Shown one piece after another: positions 24,862-32,556 of a DNA stretch of 64,000 bases. Source of the DNA: Streptomyces sp. CB02056. Lineage in GTDB: Bacteria > Actinomycetota > Actinomycetes > Streptomycetales > Streptomycetaceae. The position numbers and the translations under genes are program-made. How positions within the stretch are numbered: the first letter of the stretch is position 1; every line of letters begins with the position of its first letter. The notes under the pieces are model-generated. The model searched no databases. It worked only from the letters and a program-made list of their open reading frames with translations, and was not told the DNA's origin. The stretch spans positions 338,720 through 402,719 of the forward strand of contig NZ_LIPD01000008.1 of assembly GCF_001905545.1 (NCBI RefSeq), in the 5' to 3' direction.

Positions 24862-25491
24862 ATGGTCCGAGTGTCCGAGGCGCAGGACGGTTACGACGAG
24901 GCCGCGGGGGGCTCCCGCAGGCCCGCCGAGACCGCACGCGGGGGTACGGGAGCGGGTACGGGTCGTGGTCGTCGCGGCGGTGAGAGGCGGGGTGAGGGAC
25001 GCGTGGGGGTGACCTACAAGTACTTCGGAGCCCCGGACCGCGCGACGGCCGCCAGAGTCCCCACCGCCCTCGGGCCGGGCGGGCTCGGCCTGGAGGCCGG
25101 CGAGCTCGGCGCACTGGGCCGCCTCGGCGACCTGATGGAGACCAGCGGCTCCCCCACCGGCCACCTCTCCACCAAGATCAAACCGGAGACGATGAGCGCC
25201 ATGGTGCTCACCGGCATCCAGGGTGTCCCGCTGCACCAGGTGCCGCCGCTGGAACTGGTGGTGCTGCACCCCGACTACGCCGTCGTCCAGCTCCCCCACA
25301 ACGTCGTCGAGCCGCTGCGCAAGGCCGACGAGACCGAGCTCGGCGCCGCCGCCTTCATCTGGTCCACCGTGCCGGACCGGCGCGGGCCGCGGGACGCGTT
25401 CGTGATCTACAGCATGCTGCACGAGTGGCAGGACTTCGCCAACCGGCTGCACGAGGCCGGGCACCAGCTGTACTGCCTGGTCTGGCCGTAG
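24862..25491 (+). CDS. Conserved-looking protein of unknown function, divergent from hemL
   Basis: A 209-residue soluble protein. Residues 1-50 are Gly/Arg-rich low complexity (ETARGGTGAGTGRGRRGG); residues from about 50 onward look folded, beginning VTYKYFGAPDRATAARVP and ending LHEWQDFANRLHEAGHQLYCLVWP, with no transmembrane segment and no cofactor motif. The ATG at 24862 follows GGTGAGG; an internal start near the VTYKYF strand (GTG around 25009) is possible. The position opposite hemL suggests shared control through the dyads between them. I recognise no family, and a role in tetrapyrrole metabolism would be guesswork. Confidence 0.7.
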   Translation: MVRVSEAQDGYDEAAGGSRRPAETARGGTGAGTGRGRRGGERRGEGRVGVTYKYFGAPDRATAARVPTALGPGGLGLEAGELGALGRLGDLMETSGSPTGHLSTKIKPETMSAMVLTGIQGVPLHQVPPLELVVLHPDYAVVQLPHNVVEPLRKADETELGAAAFIWSTVPDRRGPRDAFVIYSMLHEWQDFANRLHEAGHQLYCLVWP

Positions 25492-25499
25492 CACCCCGG

Positions 25500-25533
25500 G
25501 GTCCGGTCCGCCGTTCGAACGCGGGCCGGATCC
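25500..25533. terminator. Imperfect hairpin between convergent genes
   Basis: GGTCCGGTCCGCCGTTC and GAACGCGGGCCGGATCC pair with a few mismatches around a central GTTCGAAC palindrome, just after the stop at 25491 and before the MarR gene stop. It is a probable bidirectional terminator without T-tracts. Confidence 0.45.
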
Positions 25534-25594
25534 AGACTGACCCTTCGAACACCGGTCGCATTCAAGCGAGTTGACGGACGGTCGGTTCCGGCGA

Positions 25595-26086
25595 CTATCC
25601 CCGGGAACGGCGGGCGCGGCGGACGGTGCGTTCGACCTCGACGGGCTCCGCGAGGTGGCCGTCCACCAGGTGGGTCAGGGCCGAGAGGAACACCTCGCGC
25701 TCGGGCTGCGGCAGCGACTCCAGCAGCTCGCGGTGCACCCGGTCGGCGATCGCGCTGCCCCGCACCACGGCCCGCTCGCCCGCCTCGGTGACCGAGACGA
25801 TCCGGGCCCGCCGGTCGGTCGCGGACGGGCGGCGCTCGGCCAGGCCCGCCTTCTCCAGCTCGTCGACGGTGACCACCATGGTCGTCTTGTCCAGGTCCGC
25901 CAGCTCGGCCAGCTGGATCTGGGTGCGCTCGCCCGCCCGCGCGTGGAACAGCACGCAGTAGGCGCGCGGGGTGATCCCGAGCTCGGTGAAGGCGGCCGCC
26001 ATCCGGGTGGCCAGCACGTGGCTCGCGTGGTCCATCAGCCCGGAGATGTCGCGGATCTGGCGCACGGGCGGCGGGGTCGTCGTCAT
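25595..26086 (-). CDS. MarR-family transcriptional regulator
   Basis: A 163-residue winged-helix regulator. The MarR core includes the recognition region IQLAELADLDKTTMVVTVDELEKAGLAERRPSATDRRARIVSVT (about 55-100), where the DRR motif of the wing is intact. The start ATG at 26086 (MTTTPPPVRQIRD) was preferred over an upstream in-frame ATG at 26137 by family length. MarR proteins respond to phenolics, antibiotics or oxidants; no obvious divergent target is adjacent, since the next upstream gene on this strand is a membrane glycosyltransferase at 26150, whose stop lies 63 bases before this start. Confidence 0.9.
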   Translation of the reverse strand: MTTTPPPVRQIRDISGLMDHASHVLATRMAAAFTELGITPRAYCVLFHARAGERTQIQLAELADLDKTTMVVTVDELEKAGLAERRPSATDRRARIVSVTEAGERAVVRGSAIADRVHRELLESLPQPEREVFLSALTHLVDGHLAEPVEVERTVRRARRSRG

Positions 26087-26149
26087 ACGTCCGAGGTTAG
26101 CAACGGCCCGTCTGCTGCCGGATGATCCCGTTGCCAACCAACGCCGGGT

Positions 26150-27430
26150 CTACGGGATGCCCAACTCGAACAGCGCATAGCCCGCGTACCAGCCCGCCGC
26201 GAGGACCGGCATGGCCAGCAGCCCGGCCAGCGAGGAGGTCCGCAGCTTGCGCAGCGCCACCGCCAGGCCGATGCAGAGCGGGAAGGCGGGCAGCAGGTAG
26301 CGCGAGATGTTGCCGAAGATCTGGTTGCTGCTCAGCGCGGTGATGATGGTGAGCGCGGTGTAGACCCACAGCACCAGCGGCGGCCGGGTGCGCCAGAGCA
26401 GCACCAGCAAGCCGGGCAGGGCGATCAGCAGGGCGATCGCGATCAGGTCCGGGACGGGGTTGGACTGCCAGAAGTCCCAGTGGCCGGTGATCACGTCCAT
26501 GATCGTGCGCAGGGTGGAGGCGCCGCCGTCGAAGTAGCGGTTCCAGGCGCCCTGCTGGAGCTTGAAGTAGCCGCCCCAGTCGCCCATCTTCCAGCCGACC
26601 CAGGCGACGTAGCCGATCAGGCCCCACGGGGTGATCAGCATCGCGGTCAGCGGGCGGGCCACCCCGTCGGTGCGGCGGACCAGCGCGACCAGCGCGGCGA
26701 TCGAGACGGCGGCGATCAGCGCGGCGGCGGTCGGCCGGTTGAGGCCCGCCACCAGCGCCAGCAGGCCGGCCGCCACCCAGCGGCGGGTCATCACGCAGTA
26801 GCAGGCCCAGGCGGACAGCGCGACGAACAGCGAGTCCGAGTAGACCGCCCACTCCACGCCAGAGCCCGGGAACAGGCCCCAGAGCACCGCGGCGATCACA
26901 CCCGCCCGGAAGCCGCCCAGCCGCTCGGCGACGGCGAAGATCCCGGCCGCGGCGACCAGCGAGGCGATCACCGAGACGACGATCCCGGAGCCGTACGGGC
27001 CGAGCCCGGTGACGGCGCCGACCAGCCGCATCAGCCAGGGGTAGAGCGGGAAGAAGGCGGCCGAGTTCTCGTAGTAGGTGGCCAGCGGGAAGCCGTGCAG
27101 CGGGATCAGCTGCGGGTTGTACCCGTTCTCGGCGATCCGCTGGTACCAGATGCCGTCCCAGGTGCCCAGCACGTCCCAGGCGTGGGCGCCGCCGCCGCGG
27201 CCCGGCTGCTTCTTCAGGTAGTCGCCGGTGTGCGAGAGCAGCAGCAGGAAGACGGTCAGGCCGATGGCCTTGACCACCGCGTACGCGCCCAGCGCGGGCG
27301 CGAAGCGGTCCACCAGTGCCCCGAACCGTCCGGACGCCGGGCCCGTCCGTTCCTCGGGGGCCTCCGCGGGCGCCGCCCCGGGCGCTCCGGGCTGGGTGCT
27401 GGACGACTCGGTGCTCGATGCCGTGCTCAT
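26150..27430 (-). CDS. PIG-V-like membrane mannosyltransferase
   Basis: A 426-residue polytopic protein with roughly ten hydrophobic helices, resembling PIG-V/GT-C mannosyltransferases that use polyprenyl-phosphate mannose. The diagnostic luminal motif is WDGIWYQRIAENGYN after LGTWDG. The first 35 residues are a Ser/Pro/Ala-rich cytoplasmic tail (MSTASSTESSSTQPGAPGAA). The ATG at 27430 follows GGGGAG at a suitable distance. Actinomycete members are thought to modify cell-envelope glycans or glycoproteins; the acceptor is unknown. It is followed by MarR on the same strand and preceded by the SGNH-hydrolase terminator. Confidence 0.83.
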   Translation of the reverse strand: MSTASSTESSSTQPGAPGAAPAEAPEERTGPASGRFGALVDRFAPALGAYAVVKAIGLTVFLLLLSHTGDYLKKQPGRGGGAHAWDVLGTWDGIWYQRIAENGYNPQLIPLHGFPLATYYENSAAFFPLYPWLMRLVGAVTGLGPYGSGIVVSVIASLVAAAGIFAVAERLGGFRAGVIAAVLWGLFPGSGVEWAVYSDSLFVALSAWACYCVMTRRWVAAGLLALVAGLNRPTAAALIAAVSIAALVALVRRTDGVARPLTAMLITPWGLIGYVAWVGWKMGDWGGYFKLQQGAWNRYFDGGASTLRTIMDVITGHWDFWQSNPVPDLIAIALLIALPGLLVLLWRTRPPLVLWVYTALTIITALSSNQIFGNISRYLLPAFPLCIGLAVALRKLRTSSLAGLLAMPVLAAGWYAGYALFELGIP

Positions 27431-27597
27431 CTGGTCTGGGTACTCCCCGCCCCGCTCGTAGTCCGCGCGGCTCCGGCGCAACGATTTTCCCGTGAGCCTA
27501 CGGCACGACCCCGAACCGACGGCCCCTGGCGCCCTCCGGACCGGCGCGCAGCACCACGCCACCCGTGCCGAGCACCACACCGGCCCGGTCGTGCACG

Positions 27598-27633
27598 CGG
27601 CCGCCGCCGCCCGGGTGGGGGCGGCGGCGGCCG
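27598..27633 (-). terminator. Strong terminator of the SGNH hydrolase gene
   Basis: A perfect 15-bp GC stem, CGGCCGCCGCCGCCC (27598-27612) with GGGCGGCGGCGGCCG (27619-27633), has a 6-nt loop 25 bases beyond the hydrolase stop. Confidence 0.75.
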
Positions 27634-27658
27634 GGGGCCTCAGGACGTGCGGGGCGGA

Positions 27659-29332
27659 TCAGCCGTGGACGTAGACGATGCCGAGCTTGGTGAGCTGCCA
27701 GAGCTGGTCGGCGGCGCCGGTGTCGGCGGCGAGTTCGACGTACGGGTTGCCCTTGGCGTCGAGGGTGGCGCCGGCGGCCAGGACCTTGCCCTGGTCCTGG
27801 GAGTCGGCGATCTTGTAGCGGCCGTTGCCGGCCGGCTTGAACACCCAGTGCTGGTTGCCGCCGCCGGTGCAGCCCCACTGCTGGATCCGGGTGCCGGGGG
27901 CGGTGGAGGCGGCGTTGGCGTCCAGGCACATGTTCCGGTTGCCGCTGAAGTCGAGCTCGTAGCTGCCGCCGGCCTTCGCCTCCAGGACGAAGGACTGGTT
28001 GAGCCCGCCGGTGGCCGGATAGGTGATCGCGGCCCGGCCGTTGGTCGAGTCGCCGTAGCTGCCGCCGCCGGTGAGGTCGAGCGCGTTGCCGCTGGCCGCG
28101 TTGGTCAGCTGGTACCAGGCGCCGTCCTCGGGGACGTCGCCGAACGGCTGTCCGGGTGTGAGCGGCTGGATCGAGGTGGTGTTCTGCTGGTTGAGGGTGC
28201 AGTACGCCTGCGCCAGCTCCGGCCGGGCGTAGAACTGGCCGAGGCAGACGCCCTCGCCGCGGTAGCCGGCCACCCGCAGGTGGTACGACTGGCGGACCAT
28301 GTTCATGCACAGCCCGGGGATGCCGATCTGCGAGTCGCAGCCGTTGCGCACCCACTCGGAGAGGTTGATGACGTCCCCGTTGGTGTACTCGTACGGGGAG
28401 CTCGTCCACTCCGCGCAGACCTCGTGGCCGAAGGCGACCCGCCGCTGGTCGAGGTACCGGACGCCGGGCACCTGCTCGGCCGCGCCGCGCAGCGCGTCGC
28501 TGAGCGTCGGCACCACCCAGTTGTGGCCCCAGGCGAGGTCCTCGGGGAAGGCCGGGCAGCCGTCGGCGACCTTGCCGAGGTAGTCGTTGCGCCGGATGTC
28601 CGGGGTGATCGGGTTGAAGTACGACTGGTAGACCAGCTGGTACGAGGAGTCGGCGTAGCCGGCCCGGCGCATGGTCTGACGGATGTTCTGGAGCGCCGCG
28701 ACCACCTTGGGCTGGACGCCCTTGGCGCGCCGGCGGATCTCGTCGCTGCCGATGGTGTCCCGGCAGCCCTGGTCCTTGGGGATCGGGAAGTACTGCGCGA
28801 GGCAGTGCATCATGATGCCGCTGAAGTCGAAGTCGTCGTTGGCGCCGATCGTGACGACGACCATCTTGACGTCGTACTTCGCCGCCGTGTCGGCCAGCTT
28901 GACGTCCTGCTTGGGCTCGCCGAAGTCGCCGCTGCCGGGGCCGGTGACCTTCGCCAGCTCCGGGTCGCTGACCAGGTCGCCGGTCTGGGCTCCGGAACAG
29001 GCGAGGTCGATCGGGGTGACCCCGGGGATGTCGGTGACGAAGATCTCCGACTTGGGGTGGCGGTGGCAGTAGTTGGTGGGGCTGTCCGTCTCCGGGAAGT
29101 AGCCGTCGTTGGTGTCGGTGCCGGCGCCCTCCCCGGAGATGGCGCTGTCGCCGAGGGCGACGACCGCGGCCGGTCGGGTGGCCGCGGGCGCGGCCGGGGC
29201 GGGGTCGGCCAGGGCGGCGGGGGCGCCGGCCAGGCCGAGGGTGGCGAGGAGGGTTCCGGTGGCGAGCAGTGCGGCGCACCGGGAGGACCCGGTGCGCGTC
29301 CGCCGCGCCGCCGACCGTGGGGACCTGGTCAC
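27659..29332 (-). CDS. Secreted SGNH/GDSL hydrolase with C-terminal ricin-type lectin domain
   Basis: A 557-residue secreted enzyme. The GTG start at 29332 is set by AAGGAG six bases upstream and gives a classical signal peptide (Arg-rich start, LLATGTLLATLGLAGAPAALA). The SGNH domain shows block I VVALGDSAISGEG (GDS at 61-63), block III TIGANDDFDF (GAND at 163-166) and a late block V histidine in SYHLRVAGYRG. After a Pro/Gly linker near residue 400, a beta-trefoil lectin domain carries QxW-type repeats (QQWGC, NQHW, QLWQL). Family members are esterases, lipases or acetylxylan esterases; the lectin would anchor it to a polysaccharide. It lies next to the chaplin cluster on the opposite side from the rodlins, but no functional link is shown. 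Confidence 0.88.
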   Translation of the reverse strand: MTRSPRSAARRTRTGSSRCAALLATGTLLATLGLAGAPAALADPAPAAPAATRPAAVVALGDSAISGEGAGTDTNDGYFPETDSPTNYCHRHPKSEIFVTDIPGVTPIDLACSGAQTGDLVSDPELAKVTGPGSGDFGEPKQDVKLADTAAKYDVKMVVVTIGANDDFDFSGIMMHCLAQYFPIPKDQGCRDTIGSDEIRRRAKGVQPKVVAALQNIRQTMRRAGYADSSYQLVYQSYFNPITPDIRRNDYLGKVADGCPAFPEDLAWGHNWVVPTLSDALRGAAEQVPGVRYLDQRRVAFGHEVCAEWTSSPYEYTNGDVINLSEWVRNGCDSQIGIPGLCMNMVRQSYHLRVAGYRGEGVCLGQFYARPELAQAYCTLNQQNTTSIQPLTPGQPFGDVPEDGAWYQLTNAASGNALDLTGGGSYGDSTNGRAAITYPATGGLNQSFVLEAKAGGSYELDFSGNRNMCLDANAASTAPGTRIQQWGCTGGGNQHWVFKPAGNGRYKIADSQDQGKVLAAGATLDAKGNPYVELAADTGAADQLWQLTKLGIVYVHG

Positions 29333-29575
29333 ACGCGTCTCCTTGCGGGGGTGGGGGGCCGCCCGGGCGGGGCGCCGAGCGGCGCGGAGCAAGAGAGGAG
29401 CAGGAAAGGTGAGCAGGTCTCGCATTCTAGGTACTGACAAGTAACGCAACAAGGCTTGTGACACCACCGGGAACTGACGGTGCGTCGCCGCCCCGGCACG
29501 ACGAAGAGCCGCCGCCCCACGCCCCAGGAGGGAAGCGCGGAACGGCGGCTCGCACCGGCCGAACCGGGTGCGGGC

Positions 29576-29815
29576 TCAGCCCACGTTGGCGCACTTGTTG
29601 CCGAAGGCCGGGTTCAGCAGGCCGATGATGTCGATGGTGTTGCCGCAGACGTTGACCGGAACGTGCACCGGGACCTGGATCTGGTTGCCCGAGATGACAC
29701 CGGGGGAACCGGCGGCAACGCCCTGGGCGCCGGAGCTGGCCATCGCGGTACCGGCGCCGGTGGCAACGATGCCCACCACGGCCGCGCCGACAGCGGCGGT
29801 CTTCTTGATGCTCAT
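29576..29815 (-). CDS. Short chaplin 1
   Basis: A 79-residue secreted amyloid-forming surfactant of the chaplin family, which coats aerial hyphae and spores and lowers surface tension. It has a signal peptide (MSIKKTAAVGAAVVGIVATGAGTAMA) and one chaplin domain with GSPGVISGNQIQVPVHVPVN, then CGNTIDIIGLLNPAFGNKC, including the two cysteines that form the intramolecular disulfide. There is no LPXTG sorting signal, so it is a short chaplin assembled on the surface. AGGAGG precedes the ATG at 29815, and a BldN-type promoter candidate lies at 29864-29891. It is divergent from chaplin 2. Confidence 0.95.
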   Translation of the reverse strand: MSIKKTAAVGAAVVGIVATGAGTAMASSGAQGVAAGSPGVISGNQIQVPVHVPVNVCGNTIDIIGLLNPAFGNKCANVG

Positions 29816-29863
29816 ACGAGCCTCCTGACTGTTCGACAGATATGCACGGGGAGTGCGACATCT

Positions 29864-29891
29864 AGAACGAGACCCCACCGGACCGGTTGCG
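29864..29891 (-). promoter_or_regulatory. Candidate BldN-dependent promoter of chaplin 1
   Basis: On the minus strand CGCAAC (29886-29891) is followed after 16 nt by CGTTCT (29864-29869), resembling the CGTAAC-N16-CGTTGA pattern I recall for sigma-BldN promoters. The -10 is about 49 bases before the ATG. It shares its layout with three other sites in this window. Confidence 0.55.
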
Positions 29892-30046
29892 ACGCTCCCC
29901 GCACTGTCACCCATCCGGCCCAACGGCGCCGCGGACCGGGCATTCGGGTGATCGGAGGGTCCGACCGTTTCCCCGCCCGCGGTGCCTCGTTCTCCCTGAT
30001 GGAACCCGGTCTCCACCGGCCCCTACGCACGAATCGAGTACCGCCC

Positions 30047-30154
30047 ATGCGCAAGCACGCCCACGCCGTCGTCGGCATCGCGGCCACCGGCGGCTCGGTC
30101 GGCGCGGCGGGCCTCCCCTACCCGGCGTCCGGCAATCCGTGCCGGAACGCCTGA
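30047..30154 (+). pseudogene. Decayed chaplin: signal peptide fused to the last residues of the domain
   Basis: A 35-codon reading frame starting MRKHAHAVVGIAATGG, very like a chaplin signal peptide, runs on into SVGAAGLPYPASGNPCRNA and stops. The end SGNPCRNA resembles the chaplin C-terminus (GNxCxN), so the central domain seems to have been deleted in frame. Only a weak ribosome site is present. It lies between the divergent chaplins 1 and 2, as expected for a lost family member. The rest of this 571-base gap (29816-30386) contains the promoters of both chaplins and no other gene I can support. Alternatively it is a chance frame or a tiny secreted peptide. Confidence 0.45.
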
Positions 30155-30386
30155 CCGGAATTCCAACCGTCGCGCCTTTGTCCGAAGCCTTTCCCGGCCG
30201 TGCGGGAATCGCTTCGCGGGGCATCGCGACACGGCCGCCGCGGCCACGCCCGAGCCATGGGCGGAACACGCCGGTGTGCGCCGCCCGAGTGACAATCACG
30301 GAAATCCCTACAGCCTTCGGGTGAGTATTCGTGCTCGCCCGACTCCCGACATTTCCCTTCCGTCGGGCAGAAATCGGAGGAATGAC

Positions 30387-30629
30387 ATGCGCAACTTCAA
30401 GAAGGCCGCCATCCTGTCGCTGGCCGCCAGCGGCCTGGTGCTCGGCGCCGCCGGCGGTGCGGTCGCCAGCTCCGGTGCCGAGGGCGTCGCCGCCGGTTCC
30501 CCCGGTGTGCTCTCCGGCAACCAGATCCAGATCCCGATCCACATCCCGATCAACCTGTGCGGCAACAGCATCGACATCATCGGCCTGCTGAACCCGGCCT
30601 TCGGCAACGCCTGCGTCAACGAAGGCTGA
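30387..30629 (+). CDS. Short chaplin 2
   Basis: An 80-residue secreted short chaplin. It has a signal peptide MRNFKKAAILSLAASGLVLGAAGGAVA and a domain with AGSPGVLSGNQIQIPIHIPI, then LCGNSIDIIGLLNPAFGNAC, keeping both cysteines and the hydrophobic beta-forming strand. The ribosome site CGGAGG (30375-30380) fixes the start at 30387. A hairpin terminator follows at 30671, so it may be monocistronic; chaplin 3 lies 110 bases downstream on the same strand. Very high identity to chaplin 3 indicates recent duplication. No BldN-type promoter could be recognised upstream. Confidence 0.95.
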   Translation: MRNFKKAAILSLAASGLVLGAAGGAVASSGAEGVAAGSPGVLSGNQIQIPIHIPINLCGNSIDIIGLLNPAFGNACVNEG

Positions 30630-30670
30630 ACCGGCCGTCGCCGCACCGGCGACAGCTGATTCGCCGAGCC

Positions 30671-30704
30671 CGTGCCGTGCCCCGCAGCGCCGGGGCGCGG
30701 CACG
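30671..30704 (+). terminator. Hairpin between chaplins 2 and 3
   Basis: A 14-bp stem, CGTGCCGTGCCCCG with CGGGGCGCGGCACG, contains one G-U pair and a 6-nt loop, 41 bases after the chaplin 2 stop. It may be a terminator or attenuator before chaplin 3. Confidence 0.6.
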
Positions 30705-30739
30705 CTCCACCCGTGTGTGATCGAGGAGATCAACCCCCC

Positions 30740-31009
30740 ATGCAGAACATGAAGAAGGCCGCCGTCCTGTCCGCCGCCGCAGCCGGCCTGGTGCTGGGCG
30801 CGGCGGGCTCCGCCGCCGCCAGCGCCGGCGCCGAGGGCGTGGCCGCCAACTCCCCCGGTGTCGTCTCGGGCAACCAGATCCAGATCCCGGTGCACGTGCC
30901 GATCAACCTGTGCGGCAACAGCATCAACGTCATCGGCCTGCTGAACCCGGCCTTCGGCAACGCCTGCGCCAACGTCGAGGCCGTCCCGCAGCCCGCGGAC
31001 GACTGCTGA
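30740..31009 (+). CDS. Short chaplin 3 with an extended C-terminus
   Basis: An 89-residue secreted chaplin closely related to chaplin 2: signal peptide KKAAVLSAAAAGLVLGAAGSAAA and the domain NSPGVVSGNQIQIPVHVPIN, then CGNSINVIGLLNPAFGNAC. Unlike its neighbours it does not end after the second cysteine but continues NVEAVPQPADDC, adding acidic residues and a third cysteine that could allow an intermolecular disulfide. GAGGAG (30723-30728) supports ATG 30740; the internal ATG at 30749 (MKKAAV) is an alternative. A terminator-like hairpin follows at 31037. Confidence 0.94.
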   Translation: MQNMKKAAVLSAAAAGLVLGAAGSAAASAGAEGVAANSPGVVSGNQIQIPVHVPINLCGNSINVIGLLNPAFGNACANVEAVPQPADDC

Positions 31010-31036
31010 TCCCGATCGGCACGCGTACCGGCCGTC

Positions 31037-31066
31037 CTGCCCCCCGACCAGTCGGCCGGGGGGCAG
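31037..31066 (+). terminator. Hairpin after chaplin 3
   Basis: A perfect 10-bp stem, CTGCCCCCCG (31037-31046) with CGGGGGGCAG (31057-31066), has a 10-nt loop 27 bases after the chaplin 3 stop. Confidence 0.7.
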
Positions 31067-31121
31067 TTCGGCGTCTCCGGACAACCGTCCGGTACCTCCG
31101 ATCCACCGAAGGGTGATCACG

Positions 31122-31499
31122 ATGGTTTCGAAGAAGAGCGCGGCCGGCCTGGCCGCCGCCGTGGGTGCCGCAGTGCTGCTCGGCGCCGGTTCGGCGCAGG
31201 CCGCCACCGCCCCGGGCGAGGCCCCGGCCGGCCCGGCCAAGCTGACCAAGACCGACCTGGGCCAGGCGCTGGGCGGGACGACCACCGGCCTCGGCTACGG
31301 CATCGCGCCGATCAAGAGCCTGCGGCTGGACCCGTGGGCGAACTCCTCGGCCGACTTCCTCAACAACGGCGCGGCCCTCCAGCCGGACCAGGGCCTGCCC
31401 GCGATCGGCACCGGGACGCTCACCGGCCCGCTGAGCGCCGGCGGCGGCGTCAAGGACCTCCCGCTGGTCGGCGGGCTGACCGGCGTCCTGCCGGGCTGA
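31122..31499 (+). CDS. Secreted protein of unknown function in the chaplin locus
   Basis: A 125-residue protein with a clear signal peptide (MVSKKSAAGLAAAVGAAVLLGAGSAQA) and a mature part of about 98 residues rich in Gly, Leu and Ala, without cysteines or enzyme motifs: KTDLGQALGGTTTGLGYG, PIKSLRLDPWANSSADFLNN, and a C-terminal GGGVKDLPLVGGLTGVLPG. GAAGGG 8 bases before ATG 31122 sets the start; a GTG at 31113 is less likely. It sits between chaplin 3 and another unknown secreted protein on the other strand, with terminators on both sides. A surface-layer role is suggested by context only. Confidence 0.75.
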   Translation: MVSKKSAAGLAAAVGAAVLLGAGSAQAATAPGEAPAGPAKLTKTDLGQALGGTTTGLGYGIAPIKSLRLDPWANSSADFLNNGAALQPDQGLPAIGTGTLTGPLSAGGGVKDLPLVGGLTGVLPG

Positions 31500-31517
31500 G
31501 CACCCCACCGGGCGCGC

Positions 31518-31560
31518 GAGAGCCCGGCATCCCGCCGCGCGGCCGGGGTGCCGGGCTCTC
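31518..31560. terminator. Bidirectional terminator between convergent secreted-protein genes
   Basis: A perfect 12-bp stem, GAGAGCCCGGCA (31518-31529) with TGCCGGGCTCTC (31549-31560), has a 19-nt GC-rich loop and lies between the stops at 31499 and 31593. Confidence 0.75.
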
Positions 31561-31592
31561 GTACCGGATGGGATCCCGGGGTCAGAGCCGGG

Positions 31593-32258
31593 TCAGAGCT
31601 GGGTCAGGTCGGTCAGGCCGGTCTGCCCCACCACGGTGGTGGCGGTCGTGGTGGTGGTCCCGGCCAGGGCGCCCGCCGTGTCGGTGAGCGAGAGCCGGCT
31701 GTCGTCGCCGCCGAGGCTGGCCTTGGCCCCGGGGATCACCTGCACCGCGCCGGAGACCAGCCGCGGGTCGATCTCGTCCACCTTCAGCCGGCCGTCGGCG
31801 AGCTGGCCGGCGCCGTCCCGGGCGAGCGAGAGCGGCTGCCCGAGGGTGAGCCCGGGGGTCTTGGCGTGCAGCGGGGCGGCCGGGGCGTCCAGCAGCACCT
31901 TGCCGAGGTCGGCGCCCTGGTCGACCAGCGGGAGCGGCAGCTCGGCCTTGGCGCTCGGGCCCACCTTGCCGGTGGTCAGCTGGGGGACGATCTGCTCCGG
32001 GAGCAGCGCACCGTCGGAGCTGGTGGTCCGGCCGGGCGCCGGCGGCATGAGCAGCGAGGTCGGGATGCCGGCCGTGAGGCGGCTGCCCAGTGGGGCGAGC
32101 GGGATGTCCGCGGGGACCTGCTGGGTGGCCAGCGAGTCCTCCAGGGCGCCCACCTGGTCGGGGCCGATCGGGGCGGCGGCACAGGCCGCCCCCTGGGAGG
32201 CGAGCACACCGGCACCGACCGCCAGCAGCATCACGCCGGCCCGCTTGGAGAACTTCAT
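31593..32258 (-). CDS. Secreted protein of unknown function with a BldN-type promoter
   Basis: A 221-residue protein with a signal peptide (MKFSKRAGVMLLAVGAGVLASQGAACA) and a mature region of about 195 residues with no cysteine and no known domain. The sequence contains several Leu/Pro-rich amphipathic stretches, for example IPLAPLGSRLTAGIPTSLLM and LPLPLVDQGADLGKVLLDAP, and a Thr-rich C-terminal segment (LAGTTTTTATTVVGQTGLTDLTQL). The ATG at 32258 was chosen over an upstream start at 32294 because it begins the signal peptide. A candidate BldN promoter lies about 75 bases upstream (32334-32362), which would place it in the same developmental regulon as the chaplins. I recognise no homologous family. 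Confidence 0.75.
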   Translation of the reverse strand: MKFSKRAGVMLLAVGAGVLASQGAACAAAPIGPDQVGALEDSLATQQVPADIPLAPLGSRLTAGIPTSLLMPPAPGRTTSSDGALLPEQIVPQLTTGKVGPSAKAELPLPLVDQGADLGKVLLDAPAAPLHAKTPGLTLGQPLSLARDGAGQLADGRLKVDEIDPRLVSGAVQVIPGAKASLGGDDSRLSLTDTAGALAGTTTTTATTVVGQTGLTDLTQL

Positions 32259-32333
32259 GCTTTTCACCGTTCTGCTGTCCGTACTGGGGATCACTGGGAG
32301 CGGCTGCGGGGGCGCAGCCGGAAAGCGTTCTGC

Positions 32334-32362
32334 TCAACGAGTGACCGGGAGCTCGGATTGCG
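32334..32362 (-). promoter_or_regulatory. Candidate BldN-dependent promoter of the unknown secreted protein
   Basis: On the minus strand CGCAAT (32357-32362), a 17-nt spacer and CGTTGA (32334-32339). The -10 is identical to the one I recall for the BldN target bldM promoter 1; the -35 differs at one or two positions. Confidence 0.55.
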
Positions 32363-32440
32363 GCCGTTAACCGGTTCGGCTTAATAATCCGACCGGATTC
32401 CGTTGACCGTCGCGCCTCCGGGACTCTTTTCCAGAATCCC

Positions 32441-32468
32441 CGTAACCTTCCGTGCCGTCATTCTTTGA
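32441..32468 (+). promoter_or_regulatory. Candidate BldN-dependent promoter of the rodlin genes
   Basis: CGTAAC (32441-32446), a 16-nt spacer and CTTTGA (32463-32468), about 89 bases before the first rodlin ATG. In Streptomyces the rodlin genes depend on sigma-BldN. Confidence 0.6.
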
Positions 32469-32556
32469 TCTGAACGTCAGTGACTGCCGACCGGGTCTGA
32501 GCGTTCTCAGCGCCGTACGCAAGGAATCCAAAGAGAATTTCAGAGAGGGATCTCCC

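Noticed and set aside
25505..25555. GTTCGAA motifs resembling a tRNA T-loop
   Set aside because: Two nearby TTCGAAC matches occur, but no acceptor, D or anticodon stems can be folded around them; the first is the centre of a terminator-like hairpin.
29507..29551. AGCCGCCG/CGGCGGCT inverted repeat after chaplin 1 as its terminator
   Set aside because: The stem is 8-9 bp, but the loop is about 28 nt and there is no T-tract; too weak to claim as a terminator.
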